Made by a program: the position numbers and the translations under genes
From: Arthrobacter sp. PGP41
Lineage (GTDB): Bacteria; Actinomycetota; Actinomycetes; Actinomycetales; Micrococcaceae
Assembly (NCBI RefSeq): GCF_002953935.1
Contig: NZ_CP026514.1
Span: 2,666,001-2,730,000 of the forward strand
Length of the DNA stretch: 64,000 nt
Direction of reading: 5' to 3'
Notes under the pieces: generated by a model
What the model saw: only the letters and a program-made list of their open reading frames with translations
Databases searched by the model: none
Told to the model about the DNA's origin: nothing
Shown: one piece after another, positions 29,009-39,102 of the stretch
Layout of the letters: each line of letters starts with the position of its first letter
How positions within the stretch are numbered: position 1 is the first letter of the stretch

Positions 29009-30679
29009 GTGCCCAGCAGTACTTCGCGGCGGACAGTCATCAAGACGGGCGCTGTCCTCCTGGCGCTGGGCGTGACATCCTGCACTGCCGTCCCCGCCCC
29101 CTCGCCCTCGTCGGACTCCCCCAGCACATCCGCGGCCGCCGAGCCCGCCGCCACCTTCAATTTTGGAACTGCTGCCCAGCCCCTGGGCCTGGATCCCGCA
29201 CTATCCAGCGATGTCGAGTCCCAGCGGATAACCCGCCAGATCCTCGAAGGGCTGGTGGGCGTGGACCAAATCACCGGCAAGCCCACGCCACTGCTCGCCA
29301 CCGAGTGGACTGAATCGAACGAAGGCCGTTCCTATACCTTCAAGCTCCGGACCGACGTTGTTTTCCAGGACGGGACCCCGTTCAACGCGGAGGCCGTCTG
29401 CTTCAACTTCAACCGCTGGTTCGCCTTCTCCGCGGAGCTGAGGCGGCAGGCTCCGGGCGGAGCCTTCAAGGGTGTTTTCAAGGCGCATTCGGACGAGCCG
29501 GAGCTCTCCATCTTCAAAAGCTGCACCGCACTCTCAGCGGACACTGTGCGGATTGACCTTACCCAGCGGTTCACCGCCTTCCTCCAGGCCCTCACCCTCC
29601 CCGCCTTTGCCATGGCCTCCCCGGCCGCCCTCGCCGCGGGCAGTGCCGACGTCCTTGACCAAAGCCGCGGCGGGCAGCCCGTCTCCGTCTTTGGCACCAA
29701 GCCGGTGGGGACCGGGCCGTTCAGCCTTTCCTCCTGGGACGAGGGAAGCGTGACGCTGGCCACCAACAAGTCCTACTGGGGCGAACGCGGGCAAATTTCC
29801 ACCATCAACTTCGTCTCCTACGACCACCCGCAGGCCAGGCTCCAGGCCCTCCTCGACGGCAGGATCGACGCTTACGACGCCGTGACGGTGGGCAACTTCG
29901 ACCAACTGGTCAAGCGCGGAAAGCAGATCGTCCAGCGTGACCCCTTCTCCGTCATGTACGTGGGCATCAACCAGGACGTCCCCGTGCTCCAGAACCTGAA
30001 GGTTCGCCAGGCGATCGAAATGGCGATCGACAAGGAGACCCTGATCCGCCGGTTCTTCATCGACAACACGGCCAAGGCCACGCAGTTCGTGCCGCCCAAG
30101 ATCAGCGGATTCAACAACGAGGCCCCGGAGTTGGGCCACGACCCCGCCAAGGCCAAGGAATACTTGAAGGCGGGCGGATACGCCGGCGAGGAACTCAAGT
30201 TCTACTACCCCCTGAACGTCACCCGCCCCTACCTGCCCACCCCCGAGAAGGTCTACGCAGAGATCAGCCGCCAGCTCACCGCCGTCGGATTCAACATCCA
30301 GCCGGTCCCGGTGGACTGGTCCGACGGCTACCTCCAGAAGGTGCAGTCCCCCGGGGACCACGCGCTCCATCTCCTTGGCTGGAACGGCTCCTACTCCGAT
30401 GCCGATAACTTCGTGGGCCCCCTCTTCGGAGAGAAGAACGGCGAGTTTGGCTACCACGACCCCCAGGTGTTTTCGAAGATCAACAGGGCGCGCGGGTTGC
30501 CGGAAGGGAAGGAAAGGGATGGGCAATATCACACCATCAACGCGCAGATCGCGGCGACCGTCCCCGCTGTGCCCGTCGCCTTCCCCATCTCCGCCCTGGC
30601 CCTGTCCGACCGTGTCCTGAGCTATCCGGCGTCGCCGGTCTTAAATGAAGTTTTCACGAAGGTGCAACTAAAGCCTTGA
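29009..30679 (+). CDS. ABC-type peptide substrate-binding lipoprotein (family 5), orphan
   Basis: A 556-residue extracytoplasmic solute-binding protein of the DppA/OppA class. The N-terminus SRRTVIKTG carries a twin-arginine-like pair at residues 7-8 and a lipobox VTSC (Cys25). [19 protein letters not shown] and [15 protein letters not shown] are typical of family 5. The start GTG at 29009 has AGAGGTGA upstream. No permease or ATPase lies nearby, so it must work with a remote transporter or act as a sensor. Confidence 0.88.
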   Translation: MPSSTSRRTVIKTGAVLLALGVTSCTAVPAPSPSSDSPSTSAAAEPAATFNFGTAAQPLGLDPALSSDVESQRITRQILEGLVGVDQITGKPTPLLATEWTESNEGRSYTFKLRTDVVFQDGTPFNAEAVCFNFNRWFAFSAELRRQAPGGAFKGVFKAHSDEPELSIFKSCTALSADTVRIDLTQRFTAFLQALTLPAFAMASPAALAAGSADVLDQSRGGQPVSVFGTKPVGTGPFSLSSWDEGSVTLATNKSYWGERGQISTINFVSYDHPQARLQALLDGRIDAYDAVTVGNFDQLVKRGKQIVQRDPFSVMYVGINQDVPVLQNLKVRQAIEMAIDKETLIRRFFIDNTAKATQFVPPKISGFNNEAPELGHDPAKAKEYLKAGGYAGEELKFYYPLNVTRPYLPTPEKVYAEISRQLTAVGFNIQPVPVDWSDGYLQKVQSPGDHALHLLGWNGSYSDADNFVGPLFGEKNGEFGYHDPQVFSKINRARGLPEGKERDGQYHTINAQIAATVPAVPVAFPISALALSDRVLSYPASPVLNEVFTKVQLKP

Positions 30680-30758
30680 CGGAGCGGCCCAATTTCAGTA
30701 TGCCCGCTGCCCGGGGATATTCTGTGACAGCCAGAGCCGCTGCAATCGGAGACTGATC

Positions 30759-32261
30759 GTGACCTTCATTTCCAAGACCCCACATGCCGACGTCGTCCTG
30801 ATTGGCGGCGGCATCATGAGCGCCACGCTGGGGGCTTTCCTCAAGCAGCTGGAGCCGGACTGGACCATCTCCCTGTTCGAACGGCTGGACCAGCCCGGGC
30901 TGGAAAGCTCCGGCCCTTGGAACAACGCCGGCACCGGCCACGCAGCCCTCTGCGAGCTCAACTATTCCCCTGCAGCCAAAGACGGCTCAGTGGACCCCTC
31001 CAAGGCACTGCAGATCAATGAACAGTTCCAGCTGTCCCGCCAGTTCTGGTCCCACTTGGTGGACCGGAACCTGATCGGCTCGCCCAAGGGCTTCATCAAC
31101 ACCGTGCCGCACATGAGCTTCGTCATCGGCGAGGGCCACACCCGCTTCCTGCGGACCCGCTACGAGGCCCTCAAGCCCCATACCCTCTTCCGGAGCATGG
31201 AGTACTCCGAGGACCACGGCCAGATCGCCAAGTGGGCGCCGCTGATCGTGAAGGGGCGCGATCCCAAGCAGCGTATCGCCGCTACCCGCGCCGCCGAGGG
31301 CACCGACGTCGACTTCGGGGCACTCACCCGCGAACTGACCACCTACCTCGGGAACAACGGCGTCGAAATCAACTACGGCCATGACGTCACGGGAATCTCC
31401 AGGGCGTCCGACGGCGGCTGGAACCTTTCGCTGAAACACCCCAAGTCAGGCGAGCACGGCAAGATCCACGCCAAGTTCGTCTTTGTGGGCGCCGGCGGAG
31501 GCGCCCTGCACCTGCTCCAGGCTTCGGGCATCCCGGAAAGCAAGGGCTACGGCGGGTTCCCTGTCTCGGGACAGTTCTTCCGCTGCACGGACGAGGCCAT
31601 CGCCGCCCAGCACAGTGCCAAGGTCTACGGCCAGGCATCGGTGGGCGCGCCGCCCATGTCGGTGCCTCACCTTGACACCCGGTACGTGGACGGAAAGCGT
31701 TCGCTGCTGTTCGGACCGTACGCCGGGTTCTCCACGAACTTCCTGAAGAACGGTTCCTACCTCGATCTTCCGCGGTCCATCAGGCCGGGCAACATCATTC
31801 CTATGCTGGCGGTGGCGAAGGACAACATGGACCTCACCGCGTACCTGGTCAAGGAAGTGGCCAAACGCCACGGCGACAAGGTCGAAGCGCTGCGTGAGTA
31901 CTACCCGGAGGCAAAGGACGGTGACTGGGAACTGATCACCGCCGGCCAGCGTGTACAGATCATTAAGAAGGATCCGCAGAAGGGCGGCATCCTCCAGTTC
32001 GGAACTGAAGTGATCGCCGGCCGTGACGGTTCCATCGGTGCGCTCCTGGGCGCGTCCCCCGGAGCCTCCACCGCGGTCCCTATCATGATCGAACTGCTGA
32101 AGAAGACCTTCCCGCGGAACTTCAAGGGCTGGCAGTCCAAGCTCAAGGACATGATGCCCGGCTACGGGGTAAAGCTGGACGAGAACCCGGAGCTGGCCGT
32201 CGAGCTGGAAAAGGCAACAGCCAAGTCGCTTCAGCTGGAGAGCGTTAACGCCGGCCGCTGA
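30759..32261 (+). CDS. mqo: Malate:quinone oxidoreductase
   Basis: A membrane-associated FAD enzyme that oxidises malate and reduces quinone in the TCA cycle. The 500-residue protein begins [21 protein letters not shown] (FAD-binding) and shows [15 protein letters not shown] and [14 protein letters not shown], all typical of Mqo. The start GTG at 30759 has GGAG seven bases upstream. Confidence 0.96.
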   Translation: MTFISKTPHADVVLIGGGIMSATLGAFLKQLEPDWTISLFERLDQPGLESSGPWNNAGTGHAALCELNYSPAAKDGSVDPSKALQINEQFQLSRQFWSHLVDRNLIGSPKGFINTVPHMSFVIGEGHTRFLRTRYEALKPHTLFRSMEYSEDHGQIAKWAPLIVKGRDPKQRIAATRAAEGTDVDFGALTRELTTYLGNNGVEINYGHDVTGISRASDGGWNLSLKHPKSGEHGKIHAKFVFVGAGGGALHLLQASGIPESKGYGGFPVSGQFFRCTDEAIAAQHSAKVYGQASVGAPPMSVPHLDTRYVDGKRSLLFGPYAGFSTNFLKNGSYLDLPRSIRPGNIIPMLAVAKDNMDLTAYLVKEVAKRHGDKVEALREYYPEAKDGDWELITAGQRVQIIKKDPQKGGILQFGTEVIAGRDGSIGALLGASPGASTAVPIMIELLKKTFPRNFKGWQSKLKDMMPGYGVKLDENPELAVELEKATAKSLQLESVNAGR

Positions 32262-32329
32262 CCCTGCCGGGGCCTGCGGCCGGCACGTCCGGTCCGTATC
32301 AGTCAGTCAACCCCTCAGGAGACCATGCG

Positions 32330-35300
32330 ATGTTCCGGCTGGCACAACTCTCACTTGCGAACCGGGCCCTGATTGCACTGGTCACAGTCTTCGCGTCCGT
32401 TTTCGGCGTGATCACCATGTCGTCGCTGAAGCAGGAACTCATCCCGTCGATCGAGTTCCCGCAGATCACGGTGCTGACCGCCATGCCGGGTGCCTCCCCT
32501 GAGGTGGTGGACAAGCAGGTGAGCAGGCCGCTGGAGACTGCCCTGAACGGCGTGGAGGGGCTGGAATCCACCTCCTCCACGTCCCGCAACGGTGTCTCCC
32601 AGATCACCATGGTGTTCACGTACGGTTCCAACCTGGACCGGGCGCGGAACCAGATCGACCGGGCCATCTCCAACGCCAAGCGGACCCTGCCCGAGGACGT
32701 CCAACCGCAGGCATTCGCCGGCAGCATCAATGATTTCCCCATCGTTTTCCTGGCGGTTTCCTCGGACAAGGGCCTCAGCGAGCTCAACGCCGACCTCCAG
32801 CGGCTGAGCGTGCCCCGCCTGCAGAAGATCGACGGCGTCCGGGGCGCCGACGTGACAGGCGGCGCTACCCAGCACATCGAGATCCTTCCCCGCCCCGACG
32901 CTATGGCGGCGTCCGGTGCCACCATCGCTTCCATCCGGGATGCCATGGCCAATAACGGCGCGCTGGTCCCGGCCGGAACGCTGGAGGAGCAGGGGAAGAC
33001 GCTGTCACTGCAGATCGGCAGCCCGGTCGATTCATTGGACGCCATCAAGGCGCTTCCCCTTGCCGGGGCCAGGAACGCCGCCACGATCGGCGCCGTGGCG
33101 GACGTTGCCCTCAAGGATGACGAACGGACCTCCATCACCCGGACCAACGGTGCCGAAACGCTTGCCGTGTCCATCACCAAGAAGCCTGAAGGCGACACGG
33201 TCGGCATCTCGCACGCGGTCCGGGACACCCTTGACGACCTCGAAGCCGAACTCGGCTCGAACGCCAGGTTCACCCCTGTCTTCGACCAGGCACCGTTCAT
33301 CGAGAAATCCATCAAGGACCTCACCACGGAGGGCATGCTGGGCCTGGGTTTCGCCGTAGCTGTAATCCTTGTCTTCCTGATGTCCACCCGCTCCACGCTG
33401 GTCACGGCGGTCTCCATCCCGCTCTCGCTGCTGATCACCTTTATCGGGCTGTCCGCAACCGGTTATTCCCTGAACATCCTGACGCTCGGCGCGCTCACCA
33501 TCGCCATCGGCCGGGTGGTGGACGACTCCATTGTGGTCATTGAAAACATCAAGCGGCACCTGAGCTACGGCGAAGACAAGGTCACCGCCATCCTGACCGC
33601 CATCAGGGAGGTGGCGGGGGCCATTACCGCATCCACGCTCACCACCGTGGCAGTCTTCCTCCCCATTGCCTTCGTCGGTGAGCTCGCGGGCGAGCTGTTC
33701 AGGCCGTTTGCCCTCACGGTCACCATGGCGCTGCTCGCATCCCTGCTGGTTTCGCTGACCATCGTCCCGGTGCTGGCGTACTGGTTCCTGAAGAACACCG
33801 GCGCCGCGCCAGGTGCGGCCGCGGCAGGTTCAGCCGCTGCCCGCCGCAATGCGGACGAGGCGCGGAAAAAGGCGCTGGAGGCGGAACAGCGGAGCCGGCT
33901 CCAGCGCGGGTACCTCCCGATCCTCACCAAGACCCAGAAGCATCCGGTGGTCACGCTTGTTGCCGCCGTCCTGGTGCTGGGCGCAACGGCGGCCATGGCA
34001 CCCCTGCTGGCCACGAACCTCCTGGGAAACTCGGGCCAGAACAGCCTCACGGTCCGCCAGGTGCTGCCCGCCGGAACCAGTTTGGCGGACACCAGCGCGG
34101 CGGCAATCCGGCTGGAAGAAGTCCTTCGTGGCATCGACGGCGTGAAGGACGTCCAGGTGACGTCCGGCAACGCGCAGGCCGGGTTTGCCGCGCTCACCTC
34201 CACCGGGTCCTCGAACTCCACGTTTACGGTGGTCACGGAAGAGACGGCGAACCAGGCGCGGCTGCAGGAGACGGTGCGGAACGAACTGGCGAAGGTCCCC
34301 GATTCCGGGAAGGTCTCGGTGGGCACCCAACAGGGCGGCTTCGGCACATCGTCCACGGTGGACATCACGCTCAAGGCCGCCACCACCGCCGACCTCCGCG
34401 AGGCCAGCGACACCATGGTTTCAGCGATGACCGGCGTACCGGGCACCAGCGAGGTGGCTACCAACCTCGCGGCAAGCCAGCCGGTTGTCCAGGTCAAGGT
34501 GGACAGGGCGAAAACCGTCGCCGCCGGGCTCAACGAGGAACAGGTGGCGGGCGTGCTCGCGTCCACCATCAGCCCCATCCCCGCCGGAACCGTCCGGATC
34601 GACACGGATGACTTCCCGGTCCGGATCGGCAAAGGCACCAGGTTCACCAGCATCGACGCCGTCCGGCAAATCCCCCTGCCGGCCGCCGGCGGCCCTGTCA
34701 CGCTCGGCACCATCGCCGCGGTTGAGCAGGTGGAGGTGCCGGTATCCATTACCGCCAGCAACGGCCAGCGCACAGCGCGGATCTCGGTGACGCCGTCGGG
34801 CTCCAACCTGGGCGCTGTCAACGCGGAGGTCCAGAAACGGCTCGGAGAAGTCCAGCTGCCGGCGGGTGTCACTGCCGAAATCGGCGGTGCCACCACCCAA
34901 CAGCAGGAGTCCTTCCAGCAGCTCGGGCTCGCCCTGCTGGCGGCAATTGCCATCGTCTACGTCATCATGGTGGCCACCTTCAAGTCGCTCATCCAGCCGC
35001 TGATCCTGCTGGTCTCGGTGCCGTTTGCGGCCACCGGTGCCGTTGCACTGCTGCTGGTGACGGGGGTGCCGCTGGGACTGCCTTCGTTGATCGGCATGCT
35101 CATGCTGGTGGGCATTGTGGTCACTAACGCGATCGTGCTCATCGACCTCATCAACCAGTACCGGCAACCGCGCGACGGACGGCCGGGCATGAACGTCGCG
35201 GACGCGATCACGCACGGGTCACGCCAGCGCCTGCGTCCCATCCTGATGACCGCACTCGCAACCGTGTTCGCCCTCACCCCCATGGCACTGGGCCTCACGG

Positions 35301-35563
35301 GCGGCGGCGGCTTTATCTCGCAGCCCCTGGCCGTGGTGGTCATCGGGGGACTCATCTCCTCCACGGCGCTGACCCTGGTCCTGGTGCCTGTCCTGTACAG
35401 GCTGGTGGAGGGCCGCCGCGAGAGGCAGGCGCTGCTCCGGGAGCTGCAGGCGCGGCCGGAATTCGGCCCCGGGGCTGACGTCGATGAGGAGTTCAGGGAC
35501 TGGACCACCGGCATGGTGCCAAGAACCAGCGGCAGGCGCGCTGCGCCCGGCAGCCCCGAATAG
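32330..35563 (+). CDS. RND-family efflux permease (SwrC/AcrB-like)
   Basis: A 1077-residue proton-driven exporter. It shows an N-terminal membrane helix, two large extracytoplasmic loops and two blocks of membrane helices, the HAE-RND layout. GRVVDDSIVVIENIKRHL corresponds to the conserved helix 4 motif with two Asp. The 12-helix C-terminal block contains LIGMLMLVGIVVTNAIVLIDLI. An Ala/Arg-rich cytoplasmic insertion links the halves. No membrane-fusion protein or outer-membrane partner is adjacent. The ATG has AGGAG upstream. Substrate unknown; in Bacillus, SwrC exports surfactin. Confidence 0.92.
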   Translation: MFRLAQLSLANRALIALVTVFASVFGVITMSSLKQELIPSIEFPQITVLTAMPGASPEVVDKQVSRPLETALNGVEGLESTSSTSRNGVSQITMVFTYGSNLDRARNQIDRAISNAKRTLPEDVQPQAFAGSINDFPIVFLAVSSDKGLSELNADLQRLSVPRLQKIDGVRGADVTGGATQHIEILPRPDAMAASGATIASIRDAMANNGALVPAGTLEEQGKTLSLQIGSPVDSLDAIKALPLAGARNAATIGAVADVALKDDERTSITRTNGAETLAVSITKKPEGDTVGISHAVRDTLDDLEAELGSNARFTPVFDQAPFIEKSIKDLTTEGMLGLGFAVAVILVFLMSTRSTLVTAVSIPLSLLITFIGLSATGYSLNILTLGALTIAIGRVVDDSIVVIENIKRHLSYGEDKVTAILTAIREVAGAITASTLTTVAVFLPIAFVGELAGELFRPFALTVTMALLASLLVSLTIVPVLAYWFLKNTGAAPGAAAAGSAAARRNADEARKKALEAEQRSRLQRGYLPILTKTQKHPVVTLVAAVLVLGATAAMAPLLATNLLGNSGQNSLTVRQVLPAGTSLADTSAAAIRLEEVLRGIDGVKDVQVTSGNAQAGFAALTSTGSSNSTFTVVTEETANQARLQETVRNELAKVPDSGKVSVGTQQGGFGTSSTVDITLKAATTADLREASDTMVSAMTGVPGTSEVATNLAASQPVVQVKVDRAKTVAAGLNEEQVAGVLASTISPIPAGTVRIDTDDFPVRIGKGTRFTSIDAVRQIPLPAAGGPVTLGTIAAVEQVEVPVSITASNGQRTARISVTPSGSNLGAVNAEVQKRLGEVQLPAGVTAEIGGATTQQQESFQQLGLALLAAIAIVYVIMVATFKSLIQPLILLVSVPFAATGAVALLLVTGVPLGLPSLIGMLMLVGIVVTNAIVLIDLINQYRQPRDGRPGMNVADAITHGSRQRLRPILMTALATVFALTPMALGLTGGGGFISQPLAVVVIGGLISSTALTLVLVPVLYRLVEGRRERQALLRELQARPEFGPGADVDEEFRDWTTGMVPRTSGRRAAPGSPE

Positions 35564-35619
35564 GCAGCGCCGAAGGCACGCCCGGAATATTTTCCCGCCG
35601 GACGCGTTGTATCCGTCGA

Positions 35620-35637
35620 TAGATGCAAATGCATCTA
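35620..35637 (+). promoter_or_regulatory. Candidate MarR operator
   Basis: TAGATGCA-AA-TGCATCTA is an inverted repeat of two 8-base arms around AA, 52 bases before the oxidoreductase start. Its placement fits autoregulation by the MarR protein encoded second in this operon. Confidence 0.75.
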
Positions 35638-35689
35638 CATCGGACTACACTGGGAGCAAGCCAGCAGTCCAGGAACGGAAAGGCACATC

Positions 35690-36799
35690 ATGCAAATCGG
35701 TGTTTTCAGCGTCAGCGACATCACCACGGACCCCACCACAGGCCGGACCCCCACCGAGAACGAACGGATCAAAGCGTCCGTGGCCATCGCAAAAAAGGTG
35801 GAGGAAATCGGAATGGATGTCTACGCCCTGGGCGAGCACCATAACCGGCCGTTCTTCTCCTCATCCCCTACCACCACCCTTGCCTACATCGCCGCCCAGA
35901 CGGAGCGGATCACGCTGTCCACGGCTACCACGCTGATCACCACGAATGATCCGGTCAAGATCGCCGAAGACTTCGCAATGCTCCAGCACCTGGCTGACGG
36001 CCGGGTGGACCTGGTCCTGGGCCGCGGCAACACGGCGCCGGTGTACCCGTGGTTCGGCAAGAACATCCAGGATGGCGTGGAGCTGGCCATCGAGAACTAC
36101 AGCCTGCTTCGCAAGCTCTGGGACGAGGACACGGTGAACTGGTCCGGCAAGTTCCGGACCCCGCTGCAGAACTTCACGTCCACGCCACGGCCGCTCGACG
36201 GCGTCGCCCCCTTCGTGTGGCACGGTTCCATCCGTACTCCGCAGATCGCGGAAGTCGCGGCCTACTTCGGGGACGGCTTCTTCGCCAACAACATCTTCTG
36301 GCCCAAGGAGCACTACCAGCAGCTGATCGGCCTCTACCGGGAGCGCTACGAGCACTACGGTCACGGCAAAGCGGACCAGGCGATCGTGGGCCTGGGCGGA
36401 CAGTTCTTCATGCGGAAGAACTCCCAGTACGCCGTCAAGGAGTTCCGCCCCTACTTCGACAATGCCCCCGTGTACGGGCACGGCCCGTCCCTGGAGGACT
36501 TCACCTCCCAGACGCCGCTGACCGTCGGCAGCCCGCAGGAGGTCATCGAAAAGACGCTGACTTTCCGGGAGTACTTCGGCGACTACCAGCGGCAACTGTT
36601 CCTGATCGACCACGCCGGCCTGCCACTGAAGACGGTGCTGGAGCAGCTGGACCTGTTCGGCGAGGAAGTCCTGCCCGTCCTGCGCAAGGAGTACGCCGCC
36701 CGCAAGCCCGCGCACGTCCCTGAGGCGCCCACGCACGCCGGCCGGGTTGCCGCGCTGCTGGCAGCGCAGGACGCCGAGAAGTCCGCTGCGGAGGCGTGA
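35690..36799 (+). CDS. LLM-class flavin-dependent oxidoreductase
   Basis: A 369-residue luciferase-like monooxygenase family protein. The N-terminal TIM-barrel start MQIGVFSVSDITTDPTTG, YALGEHHNRPFFSSSP, and RVDLVLGRGNTAPVYPWFG are typical of the actinobacterial LLM group. The substrate is unknown. The next gene, a MarR regulator, shares one base with its stop, so the pair forms an operon preceded by a strong palindrome. Confidence 0.88.
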   Translation: MQIGVFSVSDITTDPTTGRTPTENERIKASVAIAKKVEEIGMDVYALGEHHNRPFFSSSPTTTLAYIAAQTERITLSTATTLITTNDPVKIAEDFAMLQHLADGRVDLVLGRGNTAPVYPWFGKNIQDGVELAIENYSLLRKLWDEDTVNWSGKFRTPLQNFTSTPRPLDGVAPFVWHGSIRTPQIAEVAAYFGDGFFANNIFWPKEHYQQLIGLYRERYEHYGHGKADQAIVGLGGQFFMRKNSQYAVKEFRPYFDNAPVYGHGPSLEDFTSQTPLTVGSPQEVIEKTLTFREYFGDYQRQLFLIDHAGLPLKTVLEQLDLFGEEVLPVLRKEYAARKPAHVPEAPTHAGRVAALLAAQDAEKSAAEA

Positions 36800-37281
36800 T
36801 GGCCGGCAAGAGCCCTGAATCGCCGGTCCGCCTCGCAGCAGAGACCTGGGAGTCGCTCTTCCGGGCCCAGGTGGCGGTGATGCGCAAGCTGCAGTCCGGG
36901 CCTGCGTTCCGGAAGCTCGCGGTGAACGAGTACGACGTCCTGTTCACGCTGTCCCGGTGCCCGTCCGGCTGGCTGCGGCTCAACGAGCTCAACGACAACG
37001 TCCTGCTGAGCCAGTCCAGCCTGAGCCGGCTGGTGGAGCGGCTGGAGAAGCGCGGGCTCGTGGCCAGGATGCCGGCACCAGAGGATGGCCGCGGCGTGCT
37101 TTTGAAGCTGACTGACGAGGGGCGGGAGCTTCAGAAGGAGATCGGGCGCGAGCATGTGCGCGATATCTCCGCCGTCCTGGGTCCGGCCCTGACACCGGCT
37201 GAGCAGAAGGAACTGACCAGGCTCACCACCAAGCTCAGGAGCTCCCTGGGGCCGCGGCCGCCCCGGCAGGAACCCGGCTAG
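36799..37281 (+). CDS. MarR-family transcriptional regulator
   Basis: A 160-residue winged helix-turn-helix protein. NELNDNVLLSQSSLSRLVERLEKRGLVAR is the DNA-binding region and MPAPEDGRGVLLKLTDEG the wing. It starts at ATG 36799, sharing one base with the stop of the oxidoreductase gene. It most likely controls its own operon through the palindrome at 35620. Its 3' end overlaps the convergent transglutaminase gene at a shared CTAG. Confidence 0.9.
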   Translation: MAGKSPESPVRLAAETWESLFRAQVAVMRKLQSGPAFRKLAVNEYDVLFTLSRCPSGWLRLNELNDNVLLSQSSLSRLVERLEKRGLVARMPAPEDGRGVLLKLTDEGRELQKEIGREHVRDISAVLGPALTPAEQKELTRLTTKLRSSLGPRPPRQEPG

Positions 37282-38084
37282 CCCAGCGCCACCAGGCGGG
37301 CGGGATCCTCAACCGGGAGGTCTCCGTTGACCACGGCTGTCACCTGCATCTGGTTCAGCGTCAGGCTTCCGCCCACCGTTGAGAGGAACGCCGTGTCGGC
37401 CGAGTCCCTGCCCGCAGTGATCCGAAGCATCGACTCCCGCGGGGCCAGCCCGGTGGGATCGATGACGTGCCACGCGCCTTCCACGTATGCTTCGGCCACG
37501 GCGTGGAAGTCCATGGGGCTCAGGCCGGGGGCGTACACCGCCGCCAGGCGGGCCGGGATGTCCTTGGACCTCAGCAGTGCAATGGCCAGGTGCGCGAAGT
37601 CGCGGCACACCCCACGGCGGCTGAGGAGTGTCTCCACCGCACCGTCCGTGCCGCGGGAAGAGCCGCTCATGTACCGGAGTTCCCCGTTCACCCAGTTCCG
37701 GACCGCGAGCAGCAGTTCGCCTCCGCAGAGTCCTTCGAACTCGGCGTACGCGGTGGGCAACAGGCGGTCGGACTCCGCGTAGCGGCTGGGCCGGACGTAG
37801 CGGATCCGGTCGGCCAGCCCGGCTTCCTCGGGCAGTGCCTTCCCCGCCACAGTCGCGGAGTATTCCACGGTCACCTCGGCAGGGTCAGTGAACTCCATGT
37901 AGTGCAGCCTGCCGCCGTGATGGTCCGGCACCTCGGATACGGGAACCTGCCGGCCGTCGGCTGTGATGGACAGGCTCTCCCCAAAGGAGGAATAGCCGTC
38001 GTTCCTCGCCGCGGCGACGGCCATGGCCACCTTGGTGTTGGCGGTGGTCCTGAAAACCAGGCGTGCGGAAACAATGCGTTCCAT
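37278..38084 (-). CDS. Transglutaminase-like protein
   Basis: A 268-residue protein with an N-terminal beta-strand region (the bacterial transglutaminase N-domain) and a transglutaminase-core Cys/His/Asp triad: Cys160 in RRGVCRDFAH, His194 in MDFHAVAEAY and Asp209 in VIDPTGL. The family includes proteases and crosslinking enzymes; activity is not predictable. It ends in a convergent four-base overlap with the MarR gene. The ATG has GGAGAG immediately upstream. Confidence 0.88.
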   Translation of the reverse strand: MERIVSARLVFRTTANTKVAMAVAAARNDGYSSFGESLSITADGRQVPVSEVPDHHGGRLHYMEFTDPAEVTVEYSATVAGKALPEEAGLADRIRYVRPSRYAESDRLLPTAYAEFEGLCGGELLLAVRNWVNGELRYMSGSSRGTDGAVETLLSRRGVCRDFAHLAIALLRSKDIPARLAAVYAPGLSPMDFHAVAEAYVEGAWHVIDPTGLAPRESMLRITAGRDSADTAFLSTVGGSLTLNQMQVTAVVNGDLPVEDPARLVALG

Positions 38085-38157
38085 GACTCTCCGGGGGTGT
38101 CGGCAGTGGAAGGAAGTCGCCGGTTGTCGCGGCCGTTGATGTGGGCCGGGAACGGGA

Positions 38158-38958
38158 CTAGTTCTTGATCTCCAGAGACATTAGCATCCGCTGGACGTTG
38201 GCGAAGTCGCTGCTTTCACCGACGTACTGTGCGGCCTGGCCAAGAGTGTCGAATGCCTTGGCGGGCGCCACTTTTTCATCAGGCGCGAACGCCCTGACGG
38301 CTACGATGTCACCGAAGGAGTAGTCCCCCTTGCCGGCCGGGCCCCGGATGACGTTGCGCAGCTCGCAGGCCTGGCCGTCCGCCCCGCCCACAAGGTTCGT
38401 GACCCCATAGGAGCCGAAGTACCGGTACCCCTGGATCACCCTGAACACAACCCTTGGCGGAATGGTCCCTTCCCCGCCTTCGGTTTTCAGTTCCGCAGGC
38501 ACGCTGCTGATCACGGTGTAGGGTCGCCGGGCGTCTTGAGGACAGTCAGCGGACGACGGCGGGAGTCCCGTCCGCAGCGCTGCCATGAAGGTGCCGTCGG
38601 GCTTCTTCACCTCCACCTTCAAGGCGCCGGGCAGGGCACCCTCCTCCGGGGCCACCGACTGCGCTATCCACTCCTGCGGCAGCTCGAAACTCACGGTCTT
38701 TGCAGGGTCCGAGAAGGTTTTCCAGGCCGAAGCCGTGGCAACGGGCACGGCCGTAGCGGTCTCCGTGGCGCCGGGCGTGGCGCCTGCGGAGGCCGAAGCT
38801 GATGCCGGCGCAGTGGCGGCGGCCGTGGTGCCCGGCCCATCGGGCTGCGCTGTCCATCCCGGCCCGCTGTTCGACGGTGTGGAGCATCCTGCCAGGAGCG
38901 CCCCGGCCAGGAGCACGGATACGCCCGACAGGGCCCTCGATCTTGCCATGCCTTCCAT
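38158..38958 (-). CDS. Conserved lipoprotein of unknown function
   Basis: A 266-residue exported protein with signal peptide and lipobox LAGC (Cys25). An Ala/Thr/Pro-rich linker follows, then a compact domain with the segments KTVSFELPQEWIAQSV, GYRYFGSYGVTNLVG and ADGQACELRNVI. No catalytic motif is recognisable. The start may be the ATG at 38958 or the one at 38949. Confidence 0.8.
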   Translation of the reverse strand: MEGMARSRALSGVSVLLAGALLAGCSTPSNSGPGWTAQPDGPGTTAAATAPASASASAGATPGATETATAVPVATASAWKTFSDPAKTVSFELPQEWIAQSVAPEEGALPGALKVEVKKPDGTFMAALRTGLPPSSADCPQDARRPYTVISSVPAELKTEGGEGTIPPRVVFRVIQGYRYFGSYGVTNLVGGADGQACELRNVIRGPAGKGDYSFGDIVAVRAFAPDEKVAPAKAFDTLGQAAQYVGESSDFANVQRMLMSLEIKN

Positions 38959-39102
38959 GCAGCCAGCCTAACGGGACGCGGCACCGTCGGGTCCCTTCCC
39001 CCGACGGCGTTTCGGCCTGCGCCGTTGTGCGGAGGCCGCATGGCACGGAGGCGTGTCGCCGTCGGACGCGCAACTCCGGCGCCGGGGACTAGGCTGGTGC
39101 TT

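Noticed and set aside
33565..34953. Long open frame opposite the RND gene
   Set aside because: Ser/Thr/Val-rich antisense product without family similarity; the RND frame has clear motifs.
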